Source: Clarkia xantiana subsp. parviflora (taxonomy: Eukaryota > Streptophyta > Magnoliopsida > Myrtales > Onagraceae). Taken from it: 64,000 bases of DNA. The translations under genes and the position numbers were made by a program. Shown here piece after piece: positions 36,241 through 50,631 of the stretch (its first letter is position 1; each line of letters starts with the position of its first letter). The notes under the pieces were generated by a model. That model made no database searches. It was not told the DNA's origin and saw only the letters and a program-made list of their open reading frames with translations. Location: assembly GCA_036873135.1 (NCBI GenBank), contig JAPTYO010000010.1:5122634-5186633 (forward strand), written 5' to 3'.

Positions 36241-37349
36241 ATGGTTATAGTTTTAAATATTTTAGCTGACTTTTTTTTATTAGATGTTCTGTTTTTTTTT
36301 GTCAGACTAGATGATCATGCAAATGAATATGTAATAAACAACTAAACTTCATAAAATATATATATATATATAAAACAACTAAATTTCTGCTTTGAAAGAC
36401 TTGAAGTTATTGAGATATCTATATATAATAAACTAACTAACTAAATTTCTGGTTGAAAGACTTAAAGTTACTATTGATTTCCGTACCGTCGGGTAATGTC
36501 ACATAGATGAAATATGAACATGATACAAAAAAGTTACTATTTTTTTTTTAAATTCTATGCATATAAAACTTTATGTTATAATAATATCATATACCTGTAA
36601 ATTTTTTTATTACTAATATATTCAGTGAAAATAATAATCATTAATTTGATACAGTGGTATACATAAATTATAAATATTTGATGTCATGTGTTACTCATAA
36701 ATTTTTTATCTCTATTTTCATATGATTTTTTTTATAATAATTTTTTTCTCATGTCTACATAAACATTGTATGTACTATATATGTAAACCCAAACCCGCAA
36801 CCTGCTAATAAATTTCTTACATTTTTAACTATCATCATAGTTTTTACCTTTACATTTATCTACATACACTAATAATCAAACCTGAAAAAACTCTAGCCTC
36901 TCTTTATTCGTCTTAAGTTAATTAGCCTAAGGTTGACACTTGGATATTCCCATCTTTAAGTATTTTTAATTACACTAGATTTACTTGTTACTACAACGTC
37001 TATGACCTAAATCCCATTTTTGTTTAAAAAACCCCTCATATACGTCGTTGGCGCATTTTCTTTAAAAAAAATTGCAATCATTGTAATTTGTTTTTTTGGC
37101 CTATCTATTCGGCATAAGACAATTTTATCAAATCGGATGCAAAACATTAACTCATCTAGTATTATTATGAAGTAAATGGATTTCAATTGAATTACACAAA
37201 GGGATTTTAGCTAGAATAATTGAATACACAACTGATCTTCTTGAAACAATTGAGTTATAATAAGTTGAATTACGCTCATACAACTTAGAATACAATAAGG
37301 TACTAAACACAAATGACAAATGCATTACAACAACTTATGTTCAAATTGA
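36241..37349. other. Spacer downstream of the hexose transporter gene
   Basis: AT-rich. No gene visible. The part next to 37350 is probably the 3' UTR of the minus-strand transporter gene. Confidence 0.45.
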
Positions 37350-40300
37350 TCAACGCCGATTCTTATTCATCTCAAGATCACCATCAAAACCCTGATCAAC
37401 AAACTTGGACCAATACCAATGTTGTCTCCAAACCTGTCCCATTTCCTCGATCGGGATCCCCTTCGTCTCCGGCAAGAACATGTATATAAACACGGACATT
37501 ATAACCACAAACCCCGCGAAGAACAAGAAGAGACCGAACTTCATGTGGCACAACATGGCTAGGAATATCTGCGCGATGATGAATGTGAAGAACATGTTGA
37601 CCGACACGTTGATGCTCTGGGCGGCCGATCGGATCTCTAGAGGGAAAATCTCGCTAGGCACGAGCCACCCTAGTGGGCCCCACGACCATGCGAATGCTGC
37701 CACGTAGATACAGATGAAGATGACCACAAGAATGGCGTACCATGCCGGCAGCTTACCTGGGTTGCCATCCGTTCCAAATTTGGCGCCAATTGAAGCCGCA
37801 ACGACTATCTGTTGACCATTTTGAATATATATTCAGAAGACGACCACAAAAAATTAAACCAATTTTGCGAATAATATTAATCCAATCATTTTTTTTTTAA
37901 ATCTTAATGCCCCACATTTTAGATGTTCTTATAAAGCATACTATTTTGTTGATTATTGTAATTTAGTACTAAACTTTTTTTTCTGTAATTTATAACATTT
38001 AGAAACAAAACCTAGCTGTCGGATTGCAACCTTAAACTAACCCTAAACCCAAACTCTAAAAAACAATATTTGTGTAACATGACGAAAATATTATTATTTT
38101 TTAAAAAATAATCAAATTGTATGACAAGTAAAAAAAAATTGTGGTAGCAGATTCAAATATCGTCATATACATGTTAACTGAAACAGGATTTTACCTTAAC
38201 CGGGTAAAAAAATATATAGAGATAAACAAACAAAATAAGAGGGTAAATATATAAAACTTTAAAGAAGCTAAAATTATAAGTAAACATATAATTTTTAAGT
38301 TTAATGGTATACTAGGCTAAAGTGGCAAATTACTCCATGCATGCAATTGCAAAATGACATTTTACGAATAAATAAATGAATGTGGAGTAATTTAATTTAT
38401 TTACCTGAGAAACGAGCATCTGAACGCCACCGCAAAGAAACAGCTTCCTCCTCCCCCACTTATCCACTCCATAAATCGAAACCACCGTGGCAAACACATT
38501 AACCAGTCCGGTGATGACAGCTGACATCAGCGCCCCGTCATTCTTAAACCCAATCGCCTCGAACAAAACCGGCGCGTAGAACATGATGACGTTAATCCCC
38601 GTAAGCTGCTGGAAAAACGGAATCAAAATCGCCATCGTGAGGTGCGGCCTGTACTTCCTCTCCAGAAGGTTCCGCCATGGATGCTCCACGAGCTTCGACG
38701 CCTCGCTGGCGGCGACGAGGTCGTTGAATTCCTGGTCAACGTTTTCAACTCCTCGGATCTTGCGGAGATTCTTCTTGGCTTCGTCCTTCTGGCCGCGCTC
38801 GATCATGGAATTGGGGGTGTTGGGGAGGAGGATGGAGCCGACGCCGATCATTAGGGCGGGGACCACCGCGCCACCGAGGCTGAGGCGCCAGCCCCAGCCG
38901 CCCTGGATTTTGGCGAAGAAGTAGTTGAGAATCTGCGCGATGAGGATGCCGATGGTGATGGATAGTTGGAACATGATGTTTAGGGCTCCTCTGTACTTGT
39001 ACGGCGCCGTCTCCGATAGGTAGAGCGGCACAGACTGTCAATAATTATACATGCATAAAGTTATATATTATCTTTATACATCATAAGTATTTTGCACAAA
39101 ATATTTTGTTTATAAACTACAAACTATGTTAACTTTTATACTTAAATTAAAACGAGTGATGAAAATTGCACACCTAATAACTATATAACCTTTGTTGATT
39201 TGTCTTGTATATGTGTAACGAGAAGACATGTGTACAATCTTTCATTACTTTTTAGTGTAGAAATTAACGTCCTATGATGTGGTTTAAACTTTAAAGTTCA
39301 GTTTATACATATATAAACCGTGATTGATATAAACTAAGCAATTGTTTTATTCCCTTTTATGTATTTTCTTTATATAAAAACAGATAAATTTTGATTTATT
39401 AATTTTCAAGACTTTTCCAGCTACAGTTTCCATCCTATATTTACCAAAACTTTGGCCTTGCATGCATTTTTAATAGTATACGATAGTGATTTCGATTTAA
39501 ACAAATAATAAAGGATAACTGTGTATAGCAAAACCTAGTTTTTGTAAATCTATATATAATAGAGTTATGTTGTTGTTCATAACTAAATGTATGAACAAAA
39601 AGTAAAAAAGTTCATTCTAATACTTAAATATGTACTGCCCTTTCTAAGACAATACGAAAGACAGTTTGGTCCAATGATTTATGATCTTAACTATTACATT
39701 ACCTATTATTTCTAATATTATATGATAATAATGAAATATTTTTTTTTAAAAAAAAAGGCAAGATAGTACTTGTTTTATGATAGTAAGATGGTAGTATAAT
39801 AATTGATTAATAACCAAATAATTGTTAACCCAAAAAGAATAAAAGATTAATAACCAATTATTAATTAATTACCTGATTAGCAAAACCGATACCGAAACCA
39901 AGCAAAATTCGACCAAGAATGAGCATCCACACTGCCTGAGCAAACCCATTAATAAGAGCTCCGGCGGCAAACAGTATCCCTCCGAAAAGCATCGAAAGCC
40001 GCCTCCCGAACCGCCTCGTCACTGTCGAGGCAACCAACGACGACAGCAGCGCCGCCAAATACAGAGACGATGTGAACAACGTCAAAGGTACGCTGTCGTA
40101 TTGACAGTACTGGTTCGTCGAAACCAGACCCTTCTTCTTCTCATACACCGCCGGGAAAAACTTTCTCAGAAACTGATCCATCGTCGTCACTCCACCTGCA
40201 GGTGACGTCACCGTTGACATAAACGACAAAAAGACAAATCTTTTTCGGGAAAAAAAGTCATGTAACCTTAAAAAATCCGAAATAAAGCTCACCTGAAATA

Positions 40301-40431
40301 CCGATGTCGTATCCGAAGATGAGACCGCCCATGGCGGCGACTACGCATGTCACCAGCACGAATGAGGTGAGTTTGCCGGGATACGCAGTGTTGGCGTTAA
40401 GGCCGCCGCCGATTCCTCCTACGGCAGGCAT
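37350..40431 (-). CDS. STP: STP-type hexose/H+ symporter (sugar transport protein)
   Basis: Four exons, 40431-40293, 40195-39873, 39034-38405 and 37808-37350, with GT-AG introns and exact phases (1551 nt, 516 aa). A member of the major facilitator superfamily with 12 membrane helices, acting at the plasma membrane to import glucose and other hexoses with protons. The family marks are [14 protein letters not shown] in helix 1, [48 protein letters not shown] in helix 7, [26 protein letters not shown] in helix 10, and [11 protein letters not shown]. Cysteine 77 (NQYCQYDS) and the later LCHMKFG cysteine match the lid disulfide described for STP10. It is closest in feel to STP1/STP12. Length and motifs look complete and functional. 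Confidence 0.95.
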
Positions 40432-40558
40432 CTTTGTCGTTTGATCAAAAGATTAGGGTTTTCTGTGGAGATTAATTAATTGCTGAGATGAACGTTGTCA
40501 ATGGGGAGAGAGCCTGTGTGAAGAAGATGGAGAGGTACTCAGAGTCGTCAAAGCTGCA

Positions 40559-40566
40559 TTTATATA
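40559..40566 (-). promoter_or_regulatory. TATA box of the hexose transporter gene
   Basis: The minus strand reads TATATAAA, about 130 bases before the transporter ATG. The 5' leader between them is A/C/T-rich on the coding strand. Confidence 0.6.
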
Positions 40567-40750
40567 CAATACATAAAATATAACTGATGAGTTTTATCTT
40601 ATCTTAATTTAGGCAGTAAATTATATATATATATTCAAATTTGTTATTTGCTACCCGTTGTCGGTAATATATATATATATATATATATAAACTAGCTGTT
40701 ATATTATACTTATCCGAATAACCTCCAACCTTTAAAATTAGGAGGACTTA

Positions 40751-41157
40751 GAGCATCCACAATGGTTTTACATAAATTGTATTCTTTAAAGTTGTCACGT
40801 AGACATTTATGTACACTTTAAGTAATACGTAAAGTTAAGACACACGTAAAAAATATTTTATCTGCAATCGTATTACTTAAATGTATTCCTTAAATATATT
40901 TTATTATTAAATTTTCCAACAACCACCAATAAGATATTAACATTAATTATAAAATAAATTAATTTATAATAAAAAAATTGGTTACGTAATACATAGTGCA
41001 TTACTTAAATTTAAGGAATGCTTTATGTAAAAACATAAATTTACGTGTGGGTCCCATCTTTAAGGAATGCTATGTAAAACCACTGTAAATAGTTTTTGTT
41101 GCTTTACTTAAATAAACATGTAGGACCCACGTTTACGTAATACCACTGTGGATGCTC
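40751..41157. mobile_element. PIF/Harbinger-type MITE, 407 bp
   Basis: The terminal inverted repeats GAGCATCCACAATGG and CCACTGTGGATGCTC are flanked by TTA duplications (40748-40750 and 41158-41160). Internal TTACGTAA/ACTTAAG motifs repeat. No coding. It lies about 190 bases upstream of the transporter TATA box, so it could contribute to that promoter. Confidence 0.85.
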
Positions 41158-41160
41158 TTA

Positions 41161-42554
41161 GGAGTAATTAAGGATGGAAACGGGGTTGGAGATATATATA
41201 TATATATAGCCAGATAGGGGGTTTTGGATAAACTCAGATCAGTTACGGGTAGAAACAAAATATAACGATGAAATCCGCGTATGAAACTTGTTATTTTCCT
41301 ATTATTATTATTATTATATATAAATATAAATATAAATATATAGTGGCAAAATATATATATATATATATATTCGATATAAATATATTTTTGGTGAAAATTC
41401 GATATAAATATAAATATAAGGAAGGTATATAATTTTATAACCGTGCATGCATGGTAGTTTTTACAGTTTTACTATACATGTCCATATATGATATATGTAC
41501 CTATCTATATTTCTTTTATGTCATAGACAAAGTTTTTTTTTTCATATATTATTTTTGTTATTTATGTTTGGTCATTCTAATTAAATAATTATTTTTATTT
41601 TTTGGTGTGATAATTTAGTTACTTATTTTCAGAATGTGAGTAAAAAGTTTAATTTTTTTTATTTTAGTCATTTATGCTCGACTCAATGTGATTAAATGAT
41701 TATAAAATGTTGTTTTTACCCTTACATCAATCAAATGTAAGTGTTCTTGATTATGTTATTCATCAAAATTATCAAGTTCTTCATTAAGTTTATCAAATTT
41801 TTTTTTTATAAAAAATTTCATAAAAAATTACAATTAAAAAAAAAAATCTTTCACAAAGCGAACATGAAGTATAATTCCCTTCCTTGAACCTAGATGTTCT
41901 TCAATGTCCGAACTTTACAATTCTCTCTGTGACTTCACATCCATTTGAAAACCGCGGGACAAAGATCAGATCCTATCGTGGCACCATTTTTATTCATTCC
42001 CTGAGATTGCAAGGAATTGACTGTTGGACTTACGCAAGAAATTTGTCCGATTTCTCTATGATTCTTGCTGGGTTTTAGCTCATTTGAACATGGAGTACTA
42101 GTTCTGAAACCCTAGCGAACTTATTGAGGTCGATTGACTTCTCAGGCCAAAGGTTAGATCTGCTCGAATGTGTGTATATGACAATATTGGTCGAATCATG
42201 TGTTTGATATTTGATTTTTTTTAAAATAATAATAATAATATTAATTTTTTTTTTATTTTATCTCGTATACTTTTTATTTTATGTTAACCTTTTCTATTAA
42301 ATAATTTTACAAATTTTCATATGTATGATTTTTTTTTTTTCAAGTGTTGAAGTAGGATCCACGGTGGCTTACCTGGCAAGTAATAATTGGATTATATGAA
42401 TTAAGTAGTATCTTCAAAGGTTATTTGCTACAAATGCAAAATTAGAGCCCTTTCTTGATTTCATGGAAGTTCCCACTATTGAGCAGTGACCAAATCCTAT
42501 CAGCATCTTCGTTTTCGATTCTATCTCCCCATTATCATCGATTCTTATTCGGCC
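41161..42554. other. Spacer and possible leader of the zinc-ribbon gene
   Basis: AT-rich with short TA runs (about 41193-41208, 41353-41370). 41880-42170 and 42410-42554 are less AT-rich and may be transcribed leader of the following gene. No domain is recognised. Confidence 0.4.
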
Positions 42555-43288
42555 ATGACCGTAGTTACGCAAATCTTCATTCGCTCTTCGTCCGTGAATA
42601 TCTTCCAAAATTGCTGCTTTAGCCAGAAGGGACAGACACCCACCAGCTTTCGTTTCTCCAGGCCGCAGGTGGCTTCACTCCGTCACAGTGACTTCAAATT
42701 AAAGGCTTTCCAGGAGAAGCGACGCTTCTTAGAGGTCTGCAAGCGTAAAAAAATTATTTTGCTCAGAGATAGAAGACAGACGAGACGCAGAAGTGCGGTA
42801 TTAGCGAGGTTTAGTCGGGGATTTGGATTAAATGGCGGCGGCGGTGGCAGGAAAGACGGTTCTAGAGTTCTGGTTAACTTAGCTTTGGCTATTGGGCTGA
42901 CTTATCTTACCCTATCTGGGGAGCTTGGTTGGATCTTTGATACTATCCTTTCCATTGGGGTAATGCTCTATCTATCTATCTGAGCTGGAAAATTCCAGTT
43001 GTTGAAGTTATAATGACAGCGAGCATGTTTGATAGTTGATTCAGGTGGTTTATCTTATTTTCACAGAAATCACATTGATTTGCTTTGAGATTATAGTAAC
43101 AGCATGAACATTGTCATTTTTTTACTAATCATTTGATACGAAGTTCCCAATTTTGGCTGTCAATGAAGAGTGACTTTGATTGGTAGATTTTACTCTACTG
43201 TTATTCTCCATGTATCCAATGGTTATAGCTCATGGTTTAGTTGATGGTGGAAACTGATTTCCTAAAATTGCTTACTGCAGTTGGTTAT

Positions 43289-43718
43289 TGTAAGAATTAA
43301 CGAAGTGCCTATTTGCACTTGCCCAAGACCGTACTTCAACAACAAAAGAAGAACTCTTATTTATATAACCCTCTCACTCTAAATATGATAGGAGACTCTA
43401 CAACTTGTGGTGGTGGTTGTTGATGTTGTGGTTTTTCTTGCACACCTACACAAATGAGACTACTCCTATTTATAGGATGCCTAAGGTCTTTCTAGGAACA
43501 TCTAATTCTAGAAACTCTAGAATGACCCTAACAAATATCTAAGTACCAAATAATCCCTAGAATATTCTACACTTATTCTAGGCCCTTATTTTCTAGATTC
43601 TTCATTCAACTTGGTCCAAGTCTTTTAGCCCAATTCTTCAACACTTGGCCCATGAAGCTTAAGTTAATATTGGCCCATGAACTTAGCCCATGAAGGTAAG
43701 TTAATGTTGATCTTAACA
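43289..43718. mobile_element. Solo LTR 1 (430 bp) in exon 2 of the zinc-ribbon gene
   Basis: Starts TGTAAGAATT, ends GATCTTAACA, with TG...CA ends and a perfect 5-bp duplication GTTAT (43284-43288 and 43719-43723). A TATTTATA motif (43467-43474) is typical of an LTR promoter region. There is no internal retrotransposon sequence, so this is a solo LTR left by recombination, from a Copia- or Gypsy-type element. It lies eight bases into exon 2. Confidence 0.85.
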
Positions 43719-43770
43719 GTTATCGTGCTTGTACCGATTGTGGGAATAGGAGCTTTCTTGTGGTGGGCTG

Positions 43771-44810
43771 TGTTAGGTTATAAAGTCTAGGTCAACGGGT
43801 CGTCAATCTAGAATTTATCTCCCACTAATGAAATGTCGGGTTCAGTGTTCCTAGGACTAGTCGTTCTGATCCATGCCCTTCTGCTCATTGGGGTAGTCGT
43901 TGCCCTCCTTTCCTTCTCTCCTTCTGACCTCCTTTCCTTCTCTCCTTCTGACTCCCTGAGGCTTGTACTTCTTACCCCCTGGGGCTTGTCCTTCTGCTCT
44001 ATGCTCTTCTGCTTCCTTGGCTCTCTTCTCCTTGCCACCCTGCAAGAGGGGCAATACCAGGCACAGAGGGGGTGGTGCCTGATGAACCCTCTCCGATGAC
44101 TAAGTCAGTACGGTTTTAGAGAGATAAAACTAGAGAGATGTCAGAGCAAAATTATGCAACTTGCCAAGATGATCCAATGAATAGTGGAGGTGGGGTATTT
44201 ATAGGCAACGGTGTTATTAAGGTGGCTTAATGACATCGTTAATCTTTAAACACAATTAATTAACATTTAAGTACATAATTAAGACCTTAGGATACGGAGA
44301 AGGTAGGCGGAATAAACCGAGTATGGGAGTCCAAGAATGGTGTCGGGGCCCTTGGAGGAAGGGAAATCCGACCCCCAAGGGTAGGGGTTGGGTGAGGGCA
44401 CCCAACCCCTCCTAGGGAGGATGGGGTTGGCCAACCCCATCCCCCTAGGGGAGATCGGGTTGGCCGACCCCATCCCCCCTAGGGGAGATCGGGTTGGCTG
44501 ACCCGATCTCTCCTAGGTGAGATCGGGTTGGCCGACCCGATCTCTCCTAGGTGAGATCGGGTTGGTCACCCGATCTCCCCTAGGGGAGATCGGGTTGGCT
44601 GACCCGATCTCCCCTAGGGGAGGTCGGGTGTGGCCACCCAACCTCACCTAGGTGAGTTTGACTCGGCCGGACGAGCGCTTCGGCCTTGTCCGGGCTGTTG
44701 GTGTTCTCGCGAAGTGTTCGGGTTGAAGTTTCGATTTACAATCATTAATGGGATGATAAAAATGAAACGACTCGGAAGTCAACGGGTTCAAATTGGGCGT
44801 ATATCCATCA
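43771..44810 (-). mobile_element. Solo LTR 2 (1040 bp), probably Gypsy, minus strand, in the same exon
   Basis: Plus-strand ends TGTTAGG...CCATCA, with a perfect 5-bp duplication GGCTG (43766-43770 and 44811-44815). Removing it joins TGGTGGGCTG to GAAAAGATG, restoring an uninterrupted exon (WWAGKDVVQST). On the minus strand a TATAAATA box (plus 44196-44203) is followed by an LTR-like leader, so the element points minus. It contains a tandem palindromic array at 44395-44655. The long LTR favours a Gypsy family. Confidence 0.78.
44395..44655. repeat. Tandem array of palindromic GATCGGGTTGG/CCAACCCGATC units
   Basis: About six to seven units of some 36-38 bp, each with AGATCGGGTTGG, a GCC/GCT centre, GACCCGATCT, and a CCTAGG joint. 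Every unit can fold on itself, and units can also pair with each other. It lies inside solo LTR 2. Confidence 0.9.
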
Positions 44811-45326
44811 GGCTGGAAAAGATGTTGTTCAAAGCACTGTGAGACATCTATAACTTCTACTCCTTTCAAAATTTGCAGATTTTGTGTTATTTAGTAAAGT
44901 TTCGTGATTAACCGACGAAAAATGTTTATTTCTTGAAGTGTCCGAGCTGTGGACAAGAGTTTAAGACCTTCAAGTAAGGAATATCCAAAGGCTATACACA
45001 TAGTACCTTTTAATGTTCATAATATATGACTAAAACTATGAAGTAATTTGCTACATAACTTTGCTGCAGTTATGCCCCTATTGTGCTCAACCTTTCTCAG
45101 GTAAACAAAAAAGTGTTTTTTTGAGTTCATGAAGCTTGAATGGATGATTTACCAAACAAATTATTTTTTGTTTCTTTGAATTTCAGTGATGGATAACAAG
45201 TTTGTGAAGGAACCAGTCAATTTCACGAACGAATTCACATCCAAAGCAAAATCAGATCCTCGGCCCAAAACGGAATCTTCTACTGCTATTGTAGATGTTG
45301 AAGCTGAAGTTAAAGACATTGACTGA

Positions 45327-46026
45327 TGCCTCAAAATCCAATTTTTTACACGGTACGGACAAATACCATAGAAATCATGGAACTTAAAGTTTTCGTTTTA
45401 AATCTTTGCTCCTTTGATTTGTAGCAAAAAGCTTGGAACTTTAGATATGATGATACATGGGGCAATTGGTTGTGGAAATGTGACACATTCAAAAGAAGAT
45501 GTGAAGCCACGGCTTCTGCAACATCGCTCGGCTTTTGTATTTGTAATAGATTATCGATATGCTTCTGAGCTTGATATTTGTTGTAATTGTTGTGAATATG
45601 AATAAATTCATCTCTATGGATGTATAGTCAATTTTGATCTATTGAAATATGCATAATGGTTTGTCAAAAAGAACTGCAGTATGGTGATTTATAAGATAGA
45701 TTCGATCATTTTAGCATCATGCTGATAGTCCAGCAAACAACAGCACCAGTTTTTCGTACATGTGAAAGTAGATGTGTAGAGTTTCTTAACGGGATATGAT
45801 ATCCTATATTTCTAATTTATTTATTTCACTGCAGCTTAGCAAGTTAATCAACAATAAAATGCATATAATTTTTTTTTTATATATTTATAATTTAAAAATG
45901 AATTTACGAGAATAATGTGAGAAATGATATTATAATAATAATGTGAGAATAATGTAAAATTTTGTACAAAAAGAGAATAAGAGAATCAATCAATTATATA
46001 TAAATAATTATTTTTATGATATTATT
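45327..46026. other. 3' flank of the zinc-ribbon gene and spacer
   Basis: Up to about 45660 the sequence is mixed and probably 3' UTR. Beyond is AT-rich spacer. Confidence 0.4.
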
Positions 46027-47022
46027 GTGAAATCCCAAACTAGGTTCATTCACCAAACTATTTCCCAAACTAGGTTCTTTTAGAAACTAATTCCCAAAAT
46101 AGGTCTTTTTATTTTTTTTAGTAATGTATATTATTTAATTTAAACCCTAAAGTTTACAATATGTTACAAATGAACCCTAAAGAAAAATATAATAAAAAAG
46201 TTGAAATTTAAAAAGATTAAATGTATGAAAAAATAAAAATTAATTAATTAAATGTTGAAAATACACATTAAAAAATAATCAAACAAACAAATTTGTAGGT
46301 TTTAATTCTAAAAAAATATGTGAAATTAAAAAAAAATTGAAAAAAATATATAATGATATACAAATTATATTGATTAAGAGTATGCATTAAAAAAATACTA
46401 ACTAAAATCCATTCTTAAATTTTTTTTTAAAATTAGTTTATCCGTTATTTTTTCATTCGCTAATTTTATATATTTTTATAAATCTAACACATTTTATTAT
46501 ATTTTTATACTTAAAAAATTCACGAGTATTAAAAATATAATAAAATATGTTAAATTTATAAAAATATATAAAATTAGCGAATGAAAAAATAACGGATAAA
46601 CTAATTTAAAAAATCAAAAAAATAAATTTAAGAATGTATTTTAGTTAGTGCTTTTTTTTTTTTTGCATACTCTTAATTAATATAATTTGTATATCATTAT
46701 ATATTTTTTTCAATTTTTTTTTTAATTTCACATTTTTTTTAGAATTAAAACCTACAAATTTGTTTGTTTGATTATATTTTAATGTGCATTTTCAACATTT
46801 AATTAATTCATTTGTATTTTTTTCATACATTTAATCTTTTTAAATTTCAACATTTTTTATTATATTTTTCTTTAGGTTCATTTGTAACATATTGTAAACT
46901 TTAGGATTCAAATTAAATAATATACATTACTAAAAAATAAAAAGACCTATTTTGGGAATTAGTTTCTGAAAGAGCCTAGTTTGGGAAATAGTTTGGAAAA
47001 GTAACCTAGTTTGGGAATTCAC
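46027..47022. mobile_element. One-kilobase near-palindrome, long-TIR foldback element
   Basis: The left arm (46027 to about 46512) and right arm (about 46530-47022) are near-complete reverse complements, meeting around a loop of about 20 bases. The outer ends read GTGAAATCCCAAACTAGG and CCTAGTTTGGGAATTCAC. No coding is present, and I could not find a clean target duplication. It is probably a MULE- or foldback-type element. A transcript through it would form a long double-stranded RNA. Confidence 0.8.
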
Positions 47023-47485
47023 TCCAATGAATTGTATATTATCGATAAATGTGCGGAAATTCCGCCATATCATAAATGAGCCGAAAATCCGCCATATTAT
47101 ATGACCGTTTTTCTAATCAAGTTACTTCGTGAGAAAAATAATAATTTTATTTTTAATAATGTAAAGGTTTAACGATTCTTCCAAATACATTAATTCAAGT
47201 AAAAAATATATTTGGCCAAAAAAAAATGTAAAAAATATATTTTTATTTTTAGAAATTTTGTTATGAAAATTAATGAATGTGGAATGTGAAATGTGAAACT
47301 ACCGTTCCCACTCTTCTCTCTCTTGATTTGCTTTTCATGGCAGCAAAACCAGATTCAGTCATTCCTTGAAGAAACAGAGCGACTCCAATTGACCTGCATT
47401 CTCCGCCTTCAAACCTCCTCTGCATCTCCCAAATCCTGCAGATAATTCCGTCTTCCAATCTCGAGCTGCTGGATTTGACAGTATC

Positions 47486-50453
<2,968 letters not shown>

Positions 50454-50631
50454 ATGCCTAATGGAGTTTTAGACAAGAGATTTATATGAGCTTCATATAT
50501 TTGTTGAATTTTCGAGCTTCACAGATATGTTGAATTTCTGAGCATCATCTGTTGATTATATTGCGGGTTGTTAGATCTTAAGATGAGGTAGAGTTTCCTA
50601 GGACATGATTCATATAATAAAGGGATTTAAA

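Larger units (their letters stand above)
42555..45326 (+). pseudogene. Plastid-type zinc-ribbon membrane protein gene split by two solo LTRs
   Basis: Exon 1 (42555-42959) encodes an Arg/Ser-rich, transit-peptide-like N-terminus and a membrane helix (VLVNLALAIGLTYLTLSG). Ancestral exon 2 (43281-44838) encoded a second helix (LVIVLVPIVGIGAFLWWAG) and KDVVQST. It is now interrupted by LTRs at 43289-43718 and 43771-44810. Exon 4 (44939-44973) gives CPSCGQEFKTF, exon 5 (45070-45100) LCPYCAQPFS, and exon 6 (45187-45326) the tail ending VEAEVKDID; the two C-x-x-C pairs form a zinc ribbon. Exon 4 to exon 5 is out of phase: CAAGTAAGG looks like CAAG/GTAAGG with one G lost. The family is a conserved plant chloroplast protein of unknown role, recalled without a symbol. 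Probably a recent pseudogene; splicing rescue of exon 2 alone is conceivable. Confidence 0.65.

Noticed and set aside
44279..44473. Pro/Gly-rich minus-strand frame as a peptide gene
   Set aside because: It is produced by the palindromic array in solo LTR 2.
44395..44655. CRISPR-like array
   Set aside because: The units abut without unique spacers, and this is plant nuclear DNA inside an LTR.
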